Positions 1 to 6,834 of a stretch of DNA of 45,969 bases are shown here, piece by piece. The DNA lies in contig CADBFN010000018.1 of assembly GCA_902794035.1 (NCBI GenBank), positions 1-45,969 of the forward strand. Reading direction: 5' to 3'. The notes under the pieces were generated by a model. That model had not been told where the DNA came from. It worked only from the letters and a program-made list of their open reading frames with translations, and did not search any database. Both the position numbers and the translations under genes were made by a program. Every line of letters begins with the position of its first letter. The first letter of the stretch is position 1. Origin of the DNA: an uncultured bacterium. GTDB taxonomy: Bacteria > Cyanobacteriota > Vampirovibrionia > Gastranaerophilales > Gastranaerophilaceae.

Positions 1-1
1 T

Positions 2-582
2 CTAAAAAATTGTATCGGATTTATAGATGTCAATGGTGTCAGCTTACCTAATAAAGAAGTAACCTGTGCAGACGGTACATCTTCATTAGATGTTTATACC
101 CCATGTACATTAAAGACAACGGGTTCAAAAATCGGAGATGTATATCCGATAGTCTTTCATAACGGCACAGTTGAACCTGCCACCAATGCAGGACTTGCAC
201 AAATTGGTGCACAAAGAGAACTAACAGATGCAGAGAAACTAGCCAAACGCCGTCAATTTGACAAATGGGTTGCAGAACCCGTTTTAACTCCAATGACGAA
301 AGCACAATGCGAAGCAAAGAAAGAATCCTTAGGTATCAAAGCATGTAATTATGATAATGATTACTTCGCCGCAGCAGCAGAAAAGTGTGGTGGAGTAATT
401 TCAGTAAATTACCTGAGAGCTTTTCGGGTTTAGGCTCCTCCTGGAACTACTTGTGGTCAGGCCGTGAGGCCAGCGCCTACGGCGCGTACGCCCGGGGCTT
501 CCGCAGTTCGCACTCGGGCAGGGGCAGCAACTACCGCGACTTTTCGAGCTTCAGGGCCGTTTGTGTGGGTGATTTAGAGTGA
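2..582 (+). pseudogene. DGR target protein, 3' part, frame-disrupted (pilin-like body plus variable C-terminus)
   Basis: The gene runs in from the left edge. From position 2 the frame gives about 143 residues, including a VNG/LPNK stretch, a DVYPIVFHNGTVEPATNAG segment and a Cys-containing EAKKESLGIKACNYDNDYF segment, and stops at 431-433. The variable repeat at 433-573 reads in another frame (open 385-582) and ends FRAVCVGDLE then TGA. One protein therefore needs a frame change near 385-410. Relative to DGR lectin-fold targets as I know them, the segment between the CGG motif and the WSGRE motif also looks too short, which suggests an internal deletion. The first part resembles pilin/pseudopilin-like proteins (inference). 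The C-terminus matches the DGR C-type-lectin/FGE style ending WSGRE...AVCVGD. The VR region is far more GC-rich than its surroundings. A sequencing error or a programmed frameshift are alternatives to decay. Confidence 0.7.
433..573 (+). repeat. DGR variable repeat (VR)
   Basis: This is 141 nt (47 codons) colinear and gap-free with the template repeat at 1214-1354. I count 23 differences. In 22 of them TR has A and VR has G, C or T. The exception is position 445, where VR has A and TR has T, near the 5' edge. Most changes fall in TR AAC codons, which become GCC, GGC, TAC, CGC, CAC, GAC or AGC. The last 30 nt (544-573) are identical to TR and are the likely IMH-type priming/homing end. GC is about 65% by hand count against about 52% for TR, as expected when adenines are replaced. 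Adenine-specific substitution is the hallmark of DGR mutagenic retrohoming. Confidence 0.93.
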
Positions 583-1213
583 TTTAATAATTTAATTATT
601 TAATCATTCCGCGCGAATTTCGGAAATGTTACAAATTCTTAACAAAACAATAATTCGCATAAATCACAAAATATTTAATTATTTAATATAAAAATTCGTA
701 CTTTGAAAACCTCCTAAAACCTTTTAATACCAAGCTTTTGATAGTATTATCATACTTCAAAATCTTTGATATTGCAAGTTTTGGGTACATATAACTTCAT
801 GAAACGTAACAATAAAAGCCTTCTCCCTTAGTTAGGGGAGAATAGAAGAGGGGTATTAATTTTGTTTTATTAATCTAAATCTTTCAAGCTTTGTAGGGTG
901 CGTATATACGCACCTAATCGTGGTTTGTACTCACCTGACGGCAAAAGTAAAAGACTTATTATTGGCTTTTAACATGAACCCGAGGGATCTTTATCCAACT
1001 AAATCCTCTCGGGATTTTTTTAATATGTTCATGAAGTAATGTATTTTATATATTGATAAAAACAGGTCTGAGCTTGTCTGTGCTATGGTGCAACAGGGAG
1101 TGCCTTTTTTATCACGTCAATGACAGTTGTCTGTGAAGATAACTAAAGGTTTGGCTCAAGCCAAACGTCGTTATTTCTGAACATTCGGAATGTACGATTT
1201 CAGATCATTGTAT
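583..1213. other. 631-bp gene-poor spacer between VR and TR
   Basis: I see no convincing gene here. It contains two copies of a 15-nt AT direct repeat ATTTAATTATTTAAT (590-604 and 673-687), a weak 5-bp hairpin TTCCG/CGGAA at 607-625, a REP-like hairpin TTCTCCC/GGGAGAA at 821-842, an 18-bp perfect palindrome GGTGCGTATATACGCACC at 897-914, a terminator at 979-1021, and two hairpins just before TR: GTTTGGC/GCCAAAC with a TCAA loop at 1149-1166 and ACATT/AATGT at 1181-1193. The last two may belong to the TR RNA leader (inference). No reverse-transcriptase remnant was recognised. Confidence 0.6.
979..1021 (+). terminator. Rho-independent terminator
   Basis: The stem CCCGAGGGAT pairs with ATCCTCTCGGG (one bulged T) around a 14-nt loop and is followed by seven T (1015-1021). 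It lies inside the VR-TR spacer, so it could end a transcript coming from the DGR target gene or a small RNA from the spacer. It would also insulate TR from upstream transcription. Confidence 0.65.
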
Positions 1214-1354
1214 AGCTCCTCCTGGTACTACTTGTGGTCAGGCCGTGAGAACAGCGCCAACAACGCGTACAACCGGAACTTCAACAGTTCGAACTCGAAC
1301 AGGAACAACAACAACCGCAACAATTCGAGCTTCAGGGCCGTTTGTGTGGGTGAT
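1214..1354 (+). other. DGR template repeat (TR)
   Basis: This is the adenine-rich partner of VR. It has 14 AAC/AAT codons in the VR reading frame and about 40 adenines, 22 of which are changed in VR. Exact homology to VR begins at 1215 and ends at 1354, and the flanks of both repeats are unrelated. It would be transcribed as the TR RNA that is copied into mutagenised cDNA and replaces VR. A 70-codon open frame covers it (1190-1402) but is explained by the VR-like coding phase, so it is not called as a gene. It lies 81 bp upstream of avd, whereas in the Bordetella phage BPP-1 cassette avd precedes TR. Confidence 0.92.
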
Positions 1355-1435
1355 AAATTCAGTTTTTGTCAATATTTTATGCGGTCGAATTTTTTTCGTT
1401 AGTTTTGATTGCATTTTATAAAAGAGGATATATGT

Positions 1436-1783
1436 ATGGCTCAATATCAACATTTATTAATTTATAAAGCTTCTTACGATGTATTTTTCAAATTTGTTAA
1501 TTTAATCAATCATTTTCCCAGAGAATATAAATATTCGCTCGGAGAACGGATACAAAATGTTGCCATTGATATTATTGTATTAATTTACAAAGCTAATTCG
1601 AGTAATGATAAATCTGTTTTAATATCTAAAATTATTGAAAATATACAGTTATTATATCTATTTTTAAGATTGTCACACGATTTGAAAATAATTTCTGTTG
1701 ATAAGTATGCAGAAATAATAGAAATGTTGGATGGAATTTCAAAACAAGCTTGCGGATGGCAAAAATCAAATAATTTTTCGTAA
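1436..1783 (+). CDS. avd: DGR accessory variability determinant (Avd), four-helix-bundle protein
   Basis: The 115-residue product carries the features of the Avd/four-helix-bundle family: a YDVFFKFVNLINHFPREYKYSLG helix pair, then IVLIYKANSS, then a long central helix and DLKIISVDKYAEIIEMLDGI, ending CGWQKS. Known Avd proteins are basic pentameric helical barrels that bind the DGR reverse transcriptase and TR RNA and are needed for mutagenic cDNA synthesis. I start at ATG 1436 because AGAGGA (1423-1428) sits 7 nt upstream; an upstream TTG in frame at 1409 has no such site. Position right after TR supports the call. No reverse-transcriptase gene follows; the next gene is an ABC binding protein. 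The RT must therefore lie beyond the left edge, elsewhere in the genome, or be lost. Confidence 0.88.
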   Translation: MAQYQHLLIYKASYDVFFKFVNLINHFPREYKYSLGERIQNVAIDIIVLIYKANSSNDKSVLISKIIENIQLLYLFLRLSHDLKIISVDKYAEIIEMLDGISKQACGWQKSNNFS

Positions 1784-1839
1784 CAGGCTTGTGTATGATT
1801 AATATTTGTGATATATGATTGCAAGTCAGGTGTTGTTTA

Positions 1840-3015
1840 GTGAATAAAATTATGCTAAAAAAAATATTATTTTTTTTATTAATTCTTTTATTGATGTTAT
1901 TTTTTATTTTTTTCAATTGCGGGAAAACAGATAATAAAACACATATCGAATTTGCAACGTGGGGTTCTGAGTCGGAAATAAAAATATTAAAACCGATGTT
2001 AGAAGAATTTGAACGTGAAAATCCTGAAATAAAAGTTGATTTGATGCACATTCCGCAGAATTATTTTCAGAAAATACATCTTTTGTTTGCTTCAAATACC
2101 GCACCTGATGTTATTTTTATAAATAATTTGTATTTACCGTTATATTCAGATGCAGGAGTTTTAGAGGATTTAACCGAACATAAAGAATTTGAATATGAAA
2201 AATACTTTCCAAAATCAATTGAATCAATGAAATATAAAGGTAAAATTTATGCAGTTCCGAGAGATGTTTCTAATTTGGTATTCTTTTATAATAAAGATTT
2301 GTTTAATAAAAACAAAACATCTTATCCGCGTGAGAATTGGATTTTAGCGGATTTATTAAATACGGCCCAAAAACTTACTAACAATAAAACATTTGGAATC
2401 TCTTTTGATGAAAAACCATTGTATTTTTTGCCGTATATGTTGTATTTTGGCGGTTGGGGGGCAAATGACAGTGCAAATTATTTTAGTCAGGATATTCTGG
2501 CAAAATCCGAAAATAAAAAAGGGTTAGAGTTTTATGCAAATTTGAGAACAAAATATCATGTTGCCCCAAAGAAAGAGGAAATTGGCAGTGCCACTATGGC
2601 ACAAATGTTTTTGCAGGGCAAAATAGGAATTTATTTATCAGGACGCTGGATGGTTCCCAAAATAAGGGAAGAAGCAAAATTTGATTGGGATGTAGCTGAA
2701 TTTCCAAAAACAATGTTTATGGATTCATCAGGCTGGTCAATAGCAAAAAAATCCAATCATAAAAAAGAAGCAATAAAGTTGGTTTTGTATTTATCTTCAG
2801 AAAAAAATTCCAAACGGTTTGCCAAAAGCGGCTTAATTGTTCCTGCAAGAATGGATAGTGCTTATTCAGGTGATTTTTTAGACGGGAAAAAACCAAAAAA
2901 TGCAAAGGCGTTTTTGAATACTGCACAAAAATCCGTACCGACACCTGTTACTGTTAATTACAATGAAATATTAGATGATTTACAAAAGAAAACAGAATAT
3001 CTTTTTAATAAATGA
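1840..3015 (+). CDS. ABC transporter extracellular sugar-binding protein
   Basis: The 391-residue product (from GTG 1840) resembles family 1 extracellular solute-binding proteins of sugar ABC importers. It has a hydrophobic N-terminal segment rich in Leu/Phe ending FFNCGK, the typical opening ATWGSESEIKILKPMLEEFE, then ANTAPDVIFIN-like and FLQGKIGIYLSGRW motifs. The Cys after the hydrophobic stretch suggests a lipoprotein, but FFNC is not a canonical lipobox. GTG 1840 has AGG at 1828-1830; ATG 1852 is an alternative. No permease or ATPase gene is adjacent, so it would have to work with transport subunits encoded elsewhere. The nearness to avd (56 bp) looks incidental. The ligand cannot be read from the sequence. 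Confidence 0.8.
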   Translation: MNKIMLKKILFFLLILLLMLFFIFFNCGKTDNKTHIEFATWGSESEIKILKPMLEEFERENPEIKVDLMHIPQNYFQKIHLLFASNTAPDVIFINNLYLPLYSDAGVLEDLTEHKEFEYEKYFPKSIESMKYKGKIYAVPRDVSNLVFFYNKDLFNKNKTSYPRENWILADLLNTAQKLTNNKTFGISFDEKPLYFLPYMLYFGGWGANDSANYFSQDILAKSENKKGLEFYANLRTKYHVAPKKEEIGSATMAQMFLQGKIGIYLSGRWMVPKIREEAKFDWDVAEFPKTMFMDSSGWSIAKKSNHKKEAIKLVLYLSSEKNSKRFAKSGLIVPARMDSAYSGDFLDGKKPKNAKAFLNTAQKSVPTPVTVNYNEILDDLQKKTEYLFNK

Positions 3016-3017
3016 AA

Positions 3018-3320
3018 TTAATTAATTTTTTGGTAAAATAAAATTCCATCAGTATCTATACTGTTTTTCATTCCCTGATGAGTGAGTATTTTATAATCTG
3101 TTACATCAAATTTATATGGAGTTGGTAAATTTTCCAAATCATCCAGTATTGATGAAATTTTATTATGTTCATCTGTCCATATTGCAAAATCAATATCTGA
3201 ACCGTTGTGAAATTTCCCTTTTGCTCTTGAACCATATAAAACAACTTTTTCAATTTCGGGTTTTGATTTAAAATAATTTAAAAGTTCATTTTTTGTTCTT
3301 TCGGGAATACCGTTATCCAT
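3018..3320 (-). CDS. mntA: MntA-type minimal nucleotidyltransferase antitoxin
   Basis: A 100-residue protein with the minimal nucleotidyltransferase signature GSx10DxD: G30-S31 and D42/D44 in LYGSRAKGKFHNGSDIDF. In MntA/HepT systems this enzyme AMPylates a tyrosine of the HEPN toxin and neutralises it. I start at ATG 3320, giving an 8-nt overlap with the upstream hepT, in keeping with translational coupling; upstream in-frame starts would extend it deeper into hepT without support. Gene order toxin then antitoxin is usual for this family. The third acidic residue probably lies in FDVTDYKI but I cannot fix it without an alignment. Plain HI0073/HI0074-type pairs have been annotated as generic nucleotidyltransferases; the Tyr-containing toxin motif here favours the type VII TA reading. 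Confidence 0.82.
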   Translation of the reverse strand: MDNGIPERTKNELLNYFKSKPEIEKVVLYGSRAKGKFHNGSDIDFAIWTDEHNKISSILDDLENLPTPYKFDVTDYKILTHQGMKNSIDTDGILFYQKIN

Positions 3321-3711
3321 TAAAAGTCTCCAGATTTTCTTTAAATCTTTTAAGTTCATAAAAATATGTTGCTGAAATATTTTCAAGAATCATATTAACT
3401 TTATCCTGATTATATTCGTGTGAACTTGCGTTTCTGTCTTTTGCCATATCAATCCATATTTGGGCACTTGGTAAAATGTTTGCTGCAAAAGCTTCTTTTA
3501 TAGTGTCTCTTGGGGTAAAGGTTTCTATGTCTTTTGTTTTTAAAAAATCCTTAATAACTTTCCATCCGAGTTCATAGACAATTTCAAATGCCTGCACAAT
3601 GGCAAGTTTATAAATATCATTTTGTTTATCATTAATATAACTATTGTGTGCAATTTCAAACAGGTTATAAGCTTTATTAAAATTTTCTATTCTTTCTGAT
3701 AATCTTGTCAT
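3313..3711 (-). CDS. hepT: HepT-type HEPN toxin
   Basis: The product has 132 residues, an all-helical HEPN (HI0074/KNTase C-terminal-like) protein. It carries the complete RX4HXY motif: R93, H98, Y100 in DRNASSHEY. R and H are the RNase active-site residues of HEPN proteins, and the Tyr is the residue AMPylated by the cognate MntA. It is first in a two-gene minus-strand operon, overlapping mntA by 8 nt. The pair stands alone between a plus-strand binding-protein gene and pheT, which fits a mobile stabilisation module. Nothing in the sequence shows whether the toxin is active, but the motif is intact and the length is typical. Confidence 0.85.
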   Translation of the reverse strand: MTRLSERIENFNKAYNLFEIAHNSYINDKQNDIYKLAIVQAFEIVYELGWKVIKDFLKTKDIETFTPRDTIKEAFAANILPSAQIWIDMAKDRNASSHEYNQDKVNMILENISATYFYELKRFKENLETFNG

Positions 3712-3893
3712 TTAAGTCTGCTCCAATTTCCTTAATTATACAAAAGTTATTACAAAAACTCAAATAAATTATACATATAAAGTTTTGTAAAGCCCTGGGC
3801 GTGCCCATCTTTTTTGCTAATATTATATTTACAATGTTTTAGGTTTGTAATACTATTAAAATATATAATATGATTGAATAAGAGGGAAATATA

Positions 3894-6374
3894 ATGCAAA
3901 TATCATTAAATTGGTTAAATGAATTAGTTGATTTATCAGATGTAGAGCCGTCACAAATAGCACATGAACTTACAATGAGCGGTTTGGAAGTAGAAGCAAT
4001 AGAAGATTTAAAACCGTCTTTTACGGATATAAAAACGGTGAAAATAGAAAAAATTGATAATCACCCAAATTCGGATCATTTGCATTTGGTTACGGTAAAT
4101 ACAGGAAGTGGAATTAAAACAGTAGTTTGCGGTGCGCAAAATATTAAAGAAGGTCAGATTGTTCCTTACGCAAGTGTCGGTTCAAAGGTTTTGGACAGAA
4201 AAACAGGAGAACAGTTTGAACTTACTCCCGCAGTTATTCGCGGAGTTGAATCTCAGGGAATGCTTTGTTCTGCGGATGAACTCGGTGTTTCTGACAGAAA
4301 TTATCAGCAAGAGGACGGAATTTTGGTTTTGAACAGAATTTTTCCTGATGTTCAGATTGGTGTTGATGTAAAAGATGTTTTAGGATTTGAAAAAGATACA
4401 ATTATTGATGTTGCGCCAACTGCAAACAGAGGTGACCAAATGTCAATAATCGGTGTTGCAAGAGAACTCTGTGCATTGTTTGATAAGCCGTTAAAATTTA
4501 GTAAGATAGAGTGCACAAAAGATTTAACAACCGATGCGTTCAAAGTTGAAATTATTGACAAAGATGTTTGTAAATACTATTCAGTCGGACTATTAAAGAA
4601 TATAAAAATCAAAAAATCTCCTGATTGGATGCAAAAAAGACTTATAGCTTCAGGCATGCGCCCTATAAACAACGTTGTAGATATAACAAATTATGTAATG
4701 CTTGAATACGGTTGTCCGTTACACGCATTTGATGCGGACAAATTAGACGGGTATTTGTGTGTAAGACGCGCAAAAGAAGGCGAAAAACTTATAACTTTAG
4801 ACAGTGTTGAAAGAGAATTAACAAATGACAGTGTGCTTATTGCAACAAAAGATAAAGGCGTATGTTTAGCAGGTGTTTTTGGAGGTGAAAACTCTGAAAT
4901 TGATAACAATACTACAAATATGGCTTTAGAGGCTGCTTACTTTACTCCTGTAGCAAACAGAAAATCCGCAAGAAGTGTTGGTTATAGAAGCGAAGCAAGT
5001 GCAAGATTTGAAAGAGGCATTGATATCGAAGCCGTAAAACCTGCCCTGATGCGTGCAATGCAATTATTGGTTGAATATGCAGATGCTGAAGTTATCGGTG
5101 TTGTTGAAGATGGAGAAAACAAATTACCTCCAACTGAAATAACCTTGCGATATGCTCAGATTAAAAGAATTTTAGGTTGTGAAATTCAGCCTGAAAAATG
5201 TATAAATATATTAGAGAAATTAGGTTTTGAAAAATTAGGCGGAAATGAGCTTGCTGCGAAGTTTTCAGTTCCAAGCTTCAGAGCAAATGATGTAACAAGA
5301 GAAATTGATTTAATCGAAGAAATAGCAAGAATTAATGGTTATGATAAAATTTCTCCGTCACTACCTTCAAAAACTGAACTTCCTGAAATTTCTCTGGAAG
5401 AAAAAGTTATTGCAAAAGTTCATTCATTTATGCAAAGTGCAGGATTAAATGAAATTCAGACAAGTTCATTAATCGGAAAATCTTTATTAGATAAATTCAA
5501 AATGACTTATGATGATGAAAAAGCGGTAAAAGTTGCAAACCCTGCAAGTGAAGAATTTTCTATGCTCAGACAAAATCTTGCTGCAAGTGTTCTGAACTGT
5601 ATGAAATACAATTTTGACAACGGTCAGAAAACATTTTGGGCTTATGAAATCGGAAAAACTTACATAAAAGAAGGTCAGGCTGATGAAAAACAAGCCGGAG
5701 TTAAAGAAACCAGAGTTCTTGAAGGTATAATAACCGGCGAAGTTCAAAATTCAAAATGGGAAGTAAAAACAGAAACAGGTTTTTATTATGTAAAAGGTCT
5801 GATAGAAAACTTGTTCGAAGAATTAGAAGTATCAAGAAGAATCAAGTATGTATCGCTTGATAAAACAGAACTTGCTTCAACACATAATGTTCTTCACCCA
5901 TACAGAACAGGTGTAATTATGTTATTAGGCAAAAAACCTCAGCCTATCGGATATTTTGGTCAGCTGCATCCGACAGTTGAAGATAAATTAAAACTTAATC
6001 AAAGAGCATATTTATTCAAAATCGATTTGAATGAATTAATTGCCGCAGTTAAAGAATCAGTGCCAAGATTCAAGCATATACCGCAATTCCCTGAAGTTCG
6101 CAGAGATATTGCATTTATAATTAATGATGATGTAACCTGTGAGGATATCCAAAAGGTTATAAAAGGCTCTGTTAAACAGAATATCTTTAAAGGTTCGGAA
6201 ATCTTTGATATTTATCAGGGAGAACATGTTGAAGACGGTTTCAAATCAGTTGCTTTTAGAATAAAAATGCAGGATGAAAATGCAACTTTGACAGATGAAA
6301 TTATCGAACAACAAATGCAGTCTGTTCGTGAAAAACTTCAAAAAACTTATGCGCAGATTAGTTTTAGAGAGTAG
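3894..6374 (+). CDS. pheT: Phenylalanine--tRNA ligase beta subunit
   Basis: At 826 residues it is close to or slightly longer than the usual bacterial PheT. It begins with the MQISLNWLNELVDL opening, followed by the tRNA-binding EMAP-II/OB-like domain (about 40-150, IDNHPNSDHLHL...VVCGAQNI), the B3/B4 editing domain (about 210-400, MRPINNVVDITNYVMLEYGCPLHAFD), B5 (about 410-480), the class II core-like domain, and the C-terminal anticodon-binding FDX-ACB domain (about 735-826, HIPQFPEVRRDIAFI). It joins phenylalanine to tRNA-Phe as an alpha2-beta2 enzyme. The alpha subunit gene pheS is not next to it, unlike the common pheST operon. AGAGGG lies before ATG 3894. I saw no T-box leader in the 182 bp upstream. 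Confidence 0.96.
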   Translation: MQISLNWLNELVDLSDVEPSQIAHELTMSGLEVEAIEDLKPSFTDIKTVKIEKIDNHPNSDHLHLVTVNTGSGIKTVVCGAQNIKEGQIVPYASVGSKVLDRKTGEQFELTPAVIRGVESQGMLCSADELGVSDRNYQQEDGILVLNRIFPDVQIGVDVKDVLGFEKDTIIDVAPTANRGDQMSIIGVARELCALFDKPLKFSKIECTKDLTTDAFKVEIIDKDVCKYYSVGLLKNIKIKKSPDWMQKRLIASGMRPINNVVDITNYVMLEYGCPLHAFDADKLDGYLCVRRAKEGEKLITLDSVERELTNDSVLIATKDKGVCLAGVFGGENSEIDNNTTNMALEAAYFTPVANRKSARSVGYRSEASARFERGIDIEAVKPALMRAMQLLVEYADAEVIGVVEDGENKLPPTEITLRYAQIKRILGCEIQPEKCINILEKLGFEKLGGNELAAKFSVPSFRANDVTREIDLIEEIARINGYDKISPSLPSKTELPEISLEEKVIAKVHSFMQSAGLNEIQTSSLIGKSLLDKFKMTYDDEKAVKVANPASEEFSMLRQNLAASVLNCMKYNFDNGQKTFWAYEIGKTYIKEGQADEKQAGVKETRVLEGIITGEVQNSKWEVKTETGFYYVKGLIENLFEELEVSRRIKYVSLDKTELASTHNVLHPYRTGVIMLLGKKPQPIGYFGQLHPTVEDKLKLNQRAYLFKIDLNELIAAVKESVPRFKHIPQFPEVRRDIAFIINDDVTCEDIQKVIKGSVKQNIFKGSEIFDIYQGEHVEDGFKSVAFRIKMQDENATLTDEIIEQQMQSVREKLQKTYAQISFRE

Positions 6375-6382
6375 TTTGTCAC

Positions 6383-6411
6383 TTGAAAAATGCACAATAA
6401 TAGTTTATAAT
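6383..6411 (+). promoter_or_regulatory. Consensus promoter of the antisense RNA
   Basis: TTGAAA (6383-6388), a 17-nt spacer and a perfect TATAAT (6406-6411) start 9 bp after the pheT stop. Predicted transcription start is about 6418. The only thing downstream is the short hairpin-plus-terminator transcript at 6418-6513; no plus-strand gene begins for another 400 bp. This is one of the best sigma-70-like promoters in the window. Confidence 0.75.
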
Positions 6412-6456
6412 AAAGAAAAGGGCGAAGCAGGTTGCAGCCTGCCTCTTTAAAAGCCC
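6411..6456 (-). terminator. Terminator of the small toxin mRNA
   Basis: Read on the minus strand, an outer GGGC/GCCC pair (6456-6453 with 6423-6420) and an inner GCAGG/CCTGC stem (6442-6438 with 6431-6427) are followed by TTTTCTTTA (6419-6411). It begins right after the stop codon of the peptide gene. The same DNA forms the 5' hairpin of the plus-strand antisense RNA. Confidence 0.55.
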
Positions 6457-6513
6457 CTTATTTGTGGAATTTAAGCACTATGATTATCGCAAGGATAAGC
6501 CATAGTGCTTTTT
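6418..6513 (+). ncRNA. Candidate type I antitoxin RNA (antisense to the 24-residue peptide gene)
   Basis: A discrete unit of about 96 nt: start near 6418 set by the promoter at 6383-6411, a 5' hairpin (GGGC/GCCC outer, GCAGG/CCTGC inner, 6420-6456), and a terminator (6473-6513). It is complementary to the peptide mRNA from about codon 7 through its 3' end, so the two transcripts converge and overlap at their 3' sides. That layout is known from type I toxin-antitoxin pairs such as bsrG/SR4, txpA/RatA and fst/RNAII. The role is inferred from architecture only; I recognise no named RNA family. Confidence 0.55.
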
Positions 6514-6532
6514 CAGTTACACTGAAGTCCAC
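6458..6532 (-). CDS. 24-residue hydrophobic peptide, candidate type I toxin
   Basis: The frame opens at GTG 6532 (codon just upstream is TGA, so no longer start exists) and encodes a short polar head DFSVTEK, one hydrophobic helix ALWLILAIIIVL and a basic tail KFHK. AAAGGAGG with core AGGAGG at 6542-6547 lies 9 nt upstream, the strongest Shine-Dalgarno in the window and the main reason to believe it. Size, single membrane span and basic tail match holin-like/Fst-like type I toxins in general style. A possible promoter lies at 6603-6630, giving a leader of about 64 nt. It is antisense to the RNA at 6418-6513. ATGs nearer the Shine-Dalgarno give only a seven-residue frame. Too short for normal gene callers. 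Confidence 0.5.
   Translation of the reverse strand: MDFSVTEKALWLILAIIIVLKFHK
6473..6513 (+). terminator. Rho-independent terminator of the antisense RNA
   Basis: A perfect 10-bp stem AAGCACTATG (6473-6482) / CATAGTGCTT (6501-6510) with an 18-nt loop is followed by further T (6511-6513). On the opposite strand the same stem lies inside the peptide reading frame, so the toxin mRNA would be strongly structured there as well. Confidence 0.7.
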
Positions 6533-6602
6533 TCATCATCACCTCCTTTCATCATTCGTATAGGTACGATTTACAGTCGCAGCGAACGGAAAGTAAGTGT
6601 TG

Positions 6603-6630
6603 TTTATAGGGCTTACCCTCAAATTAATAA
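6603..6630 (-). promoter_or_regulatory. Possible promoter of the small toxin gene
   Basis: On the minus strand TTATTA (6630-6625), a 16-nt spacer and TATAAA (6608-6603) are spaced acceptably, with a predicted start near 6596. The -35 is weak, so this is tentative. Confidence 0.35.
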
Positions 6631-6727
6631 TAACAAATAAATAAAACAAAACACAAAAACTTAATAATAATTCATAGTAATTTATTTGTAACAAAATGTA
6701 AACTTAAATTTAAAATGCCTCAAACCC

Positions 6728-6736
6728 TGTTATAAT
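6728..6736 (+). promoter_or_regulatory. Extended -10 promoter with adjacent ATATG tandem repeat
   Basis: TGTTATAAT (6728-6736) is a full extended -10 element; no good -35 is seen. Just downstream, 6742-6761 holds four exact copies of ATATG, which would lie at the transcription start and in the first bases of the leader of the gene at 6835. A 5-bp repeat can change copy number by slippage, which could alter start-site sequence or leader length. Confidence 0.55.
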
Positions 6737-6834
6737 GCTCTATATGATATGATATGATATGATCTTTCAGCTGATATGTTTTTATAAAAGTACAGGGGAC
6801 GTAATTTTATAGAAAGTATTGAAAGGGGAAAATT

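Noticed and set aside
48-317. Minus-strand open frame at the left end
   Set aside because: It lies opposite the target-gene coding sequence and has no plausible protein features.
1190-1402. A 70-codon Asn-rich open frame across TR
   Set aside because: It is the TR read in the VR phase. TR is a template, its flanks do not look coding, and the frame lacks a good ribosome-binding site.
1585-2104. Minus-strand frames opposite avd and the start of the binding-protein gene
   Set aside because: Shadows of well-supported plus-strand genes, and not reverse-transcriptase fragments: no YxDD-type motif is seen.
3712-3893. Possible T-box or attenuator before pheT
   Set aside because: Only a small REP-like hairpin (3796-3807) is seen. 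There is no T-box core or terminator/antiterminator pair.
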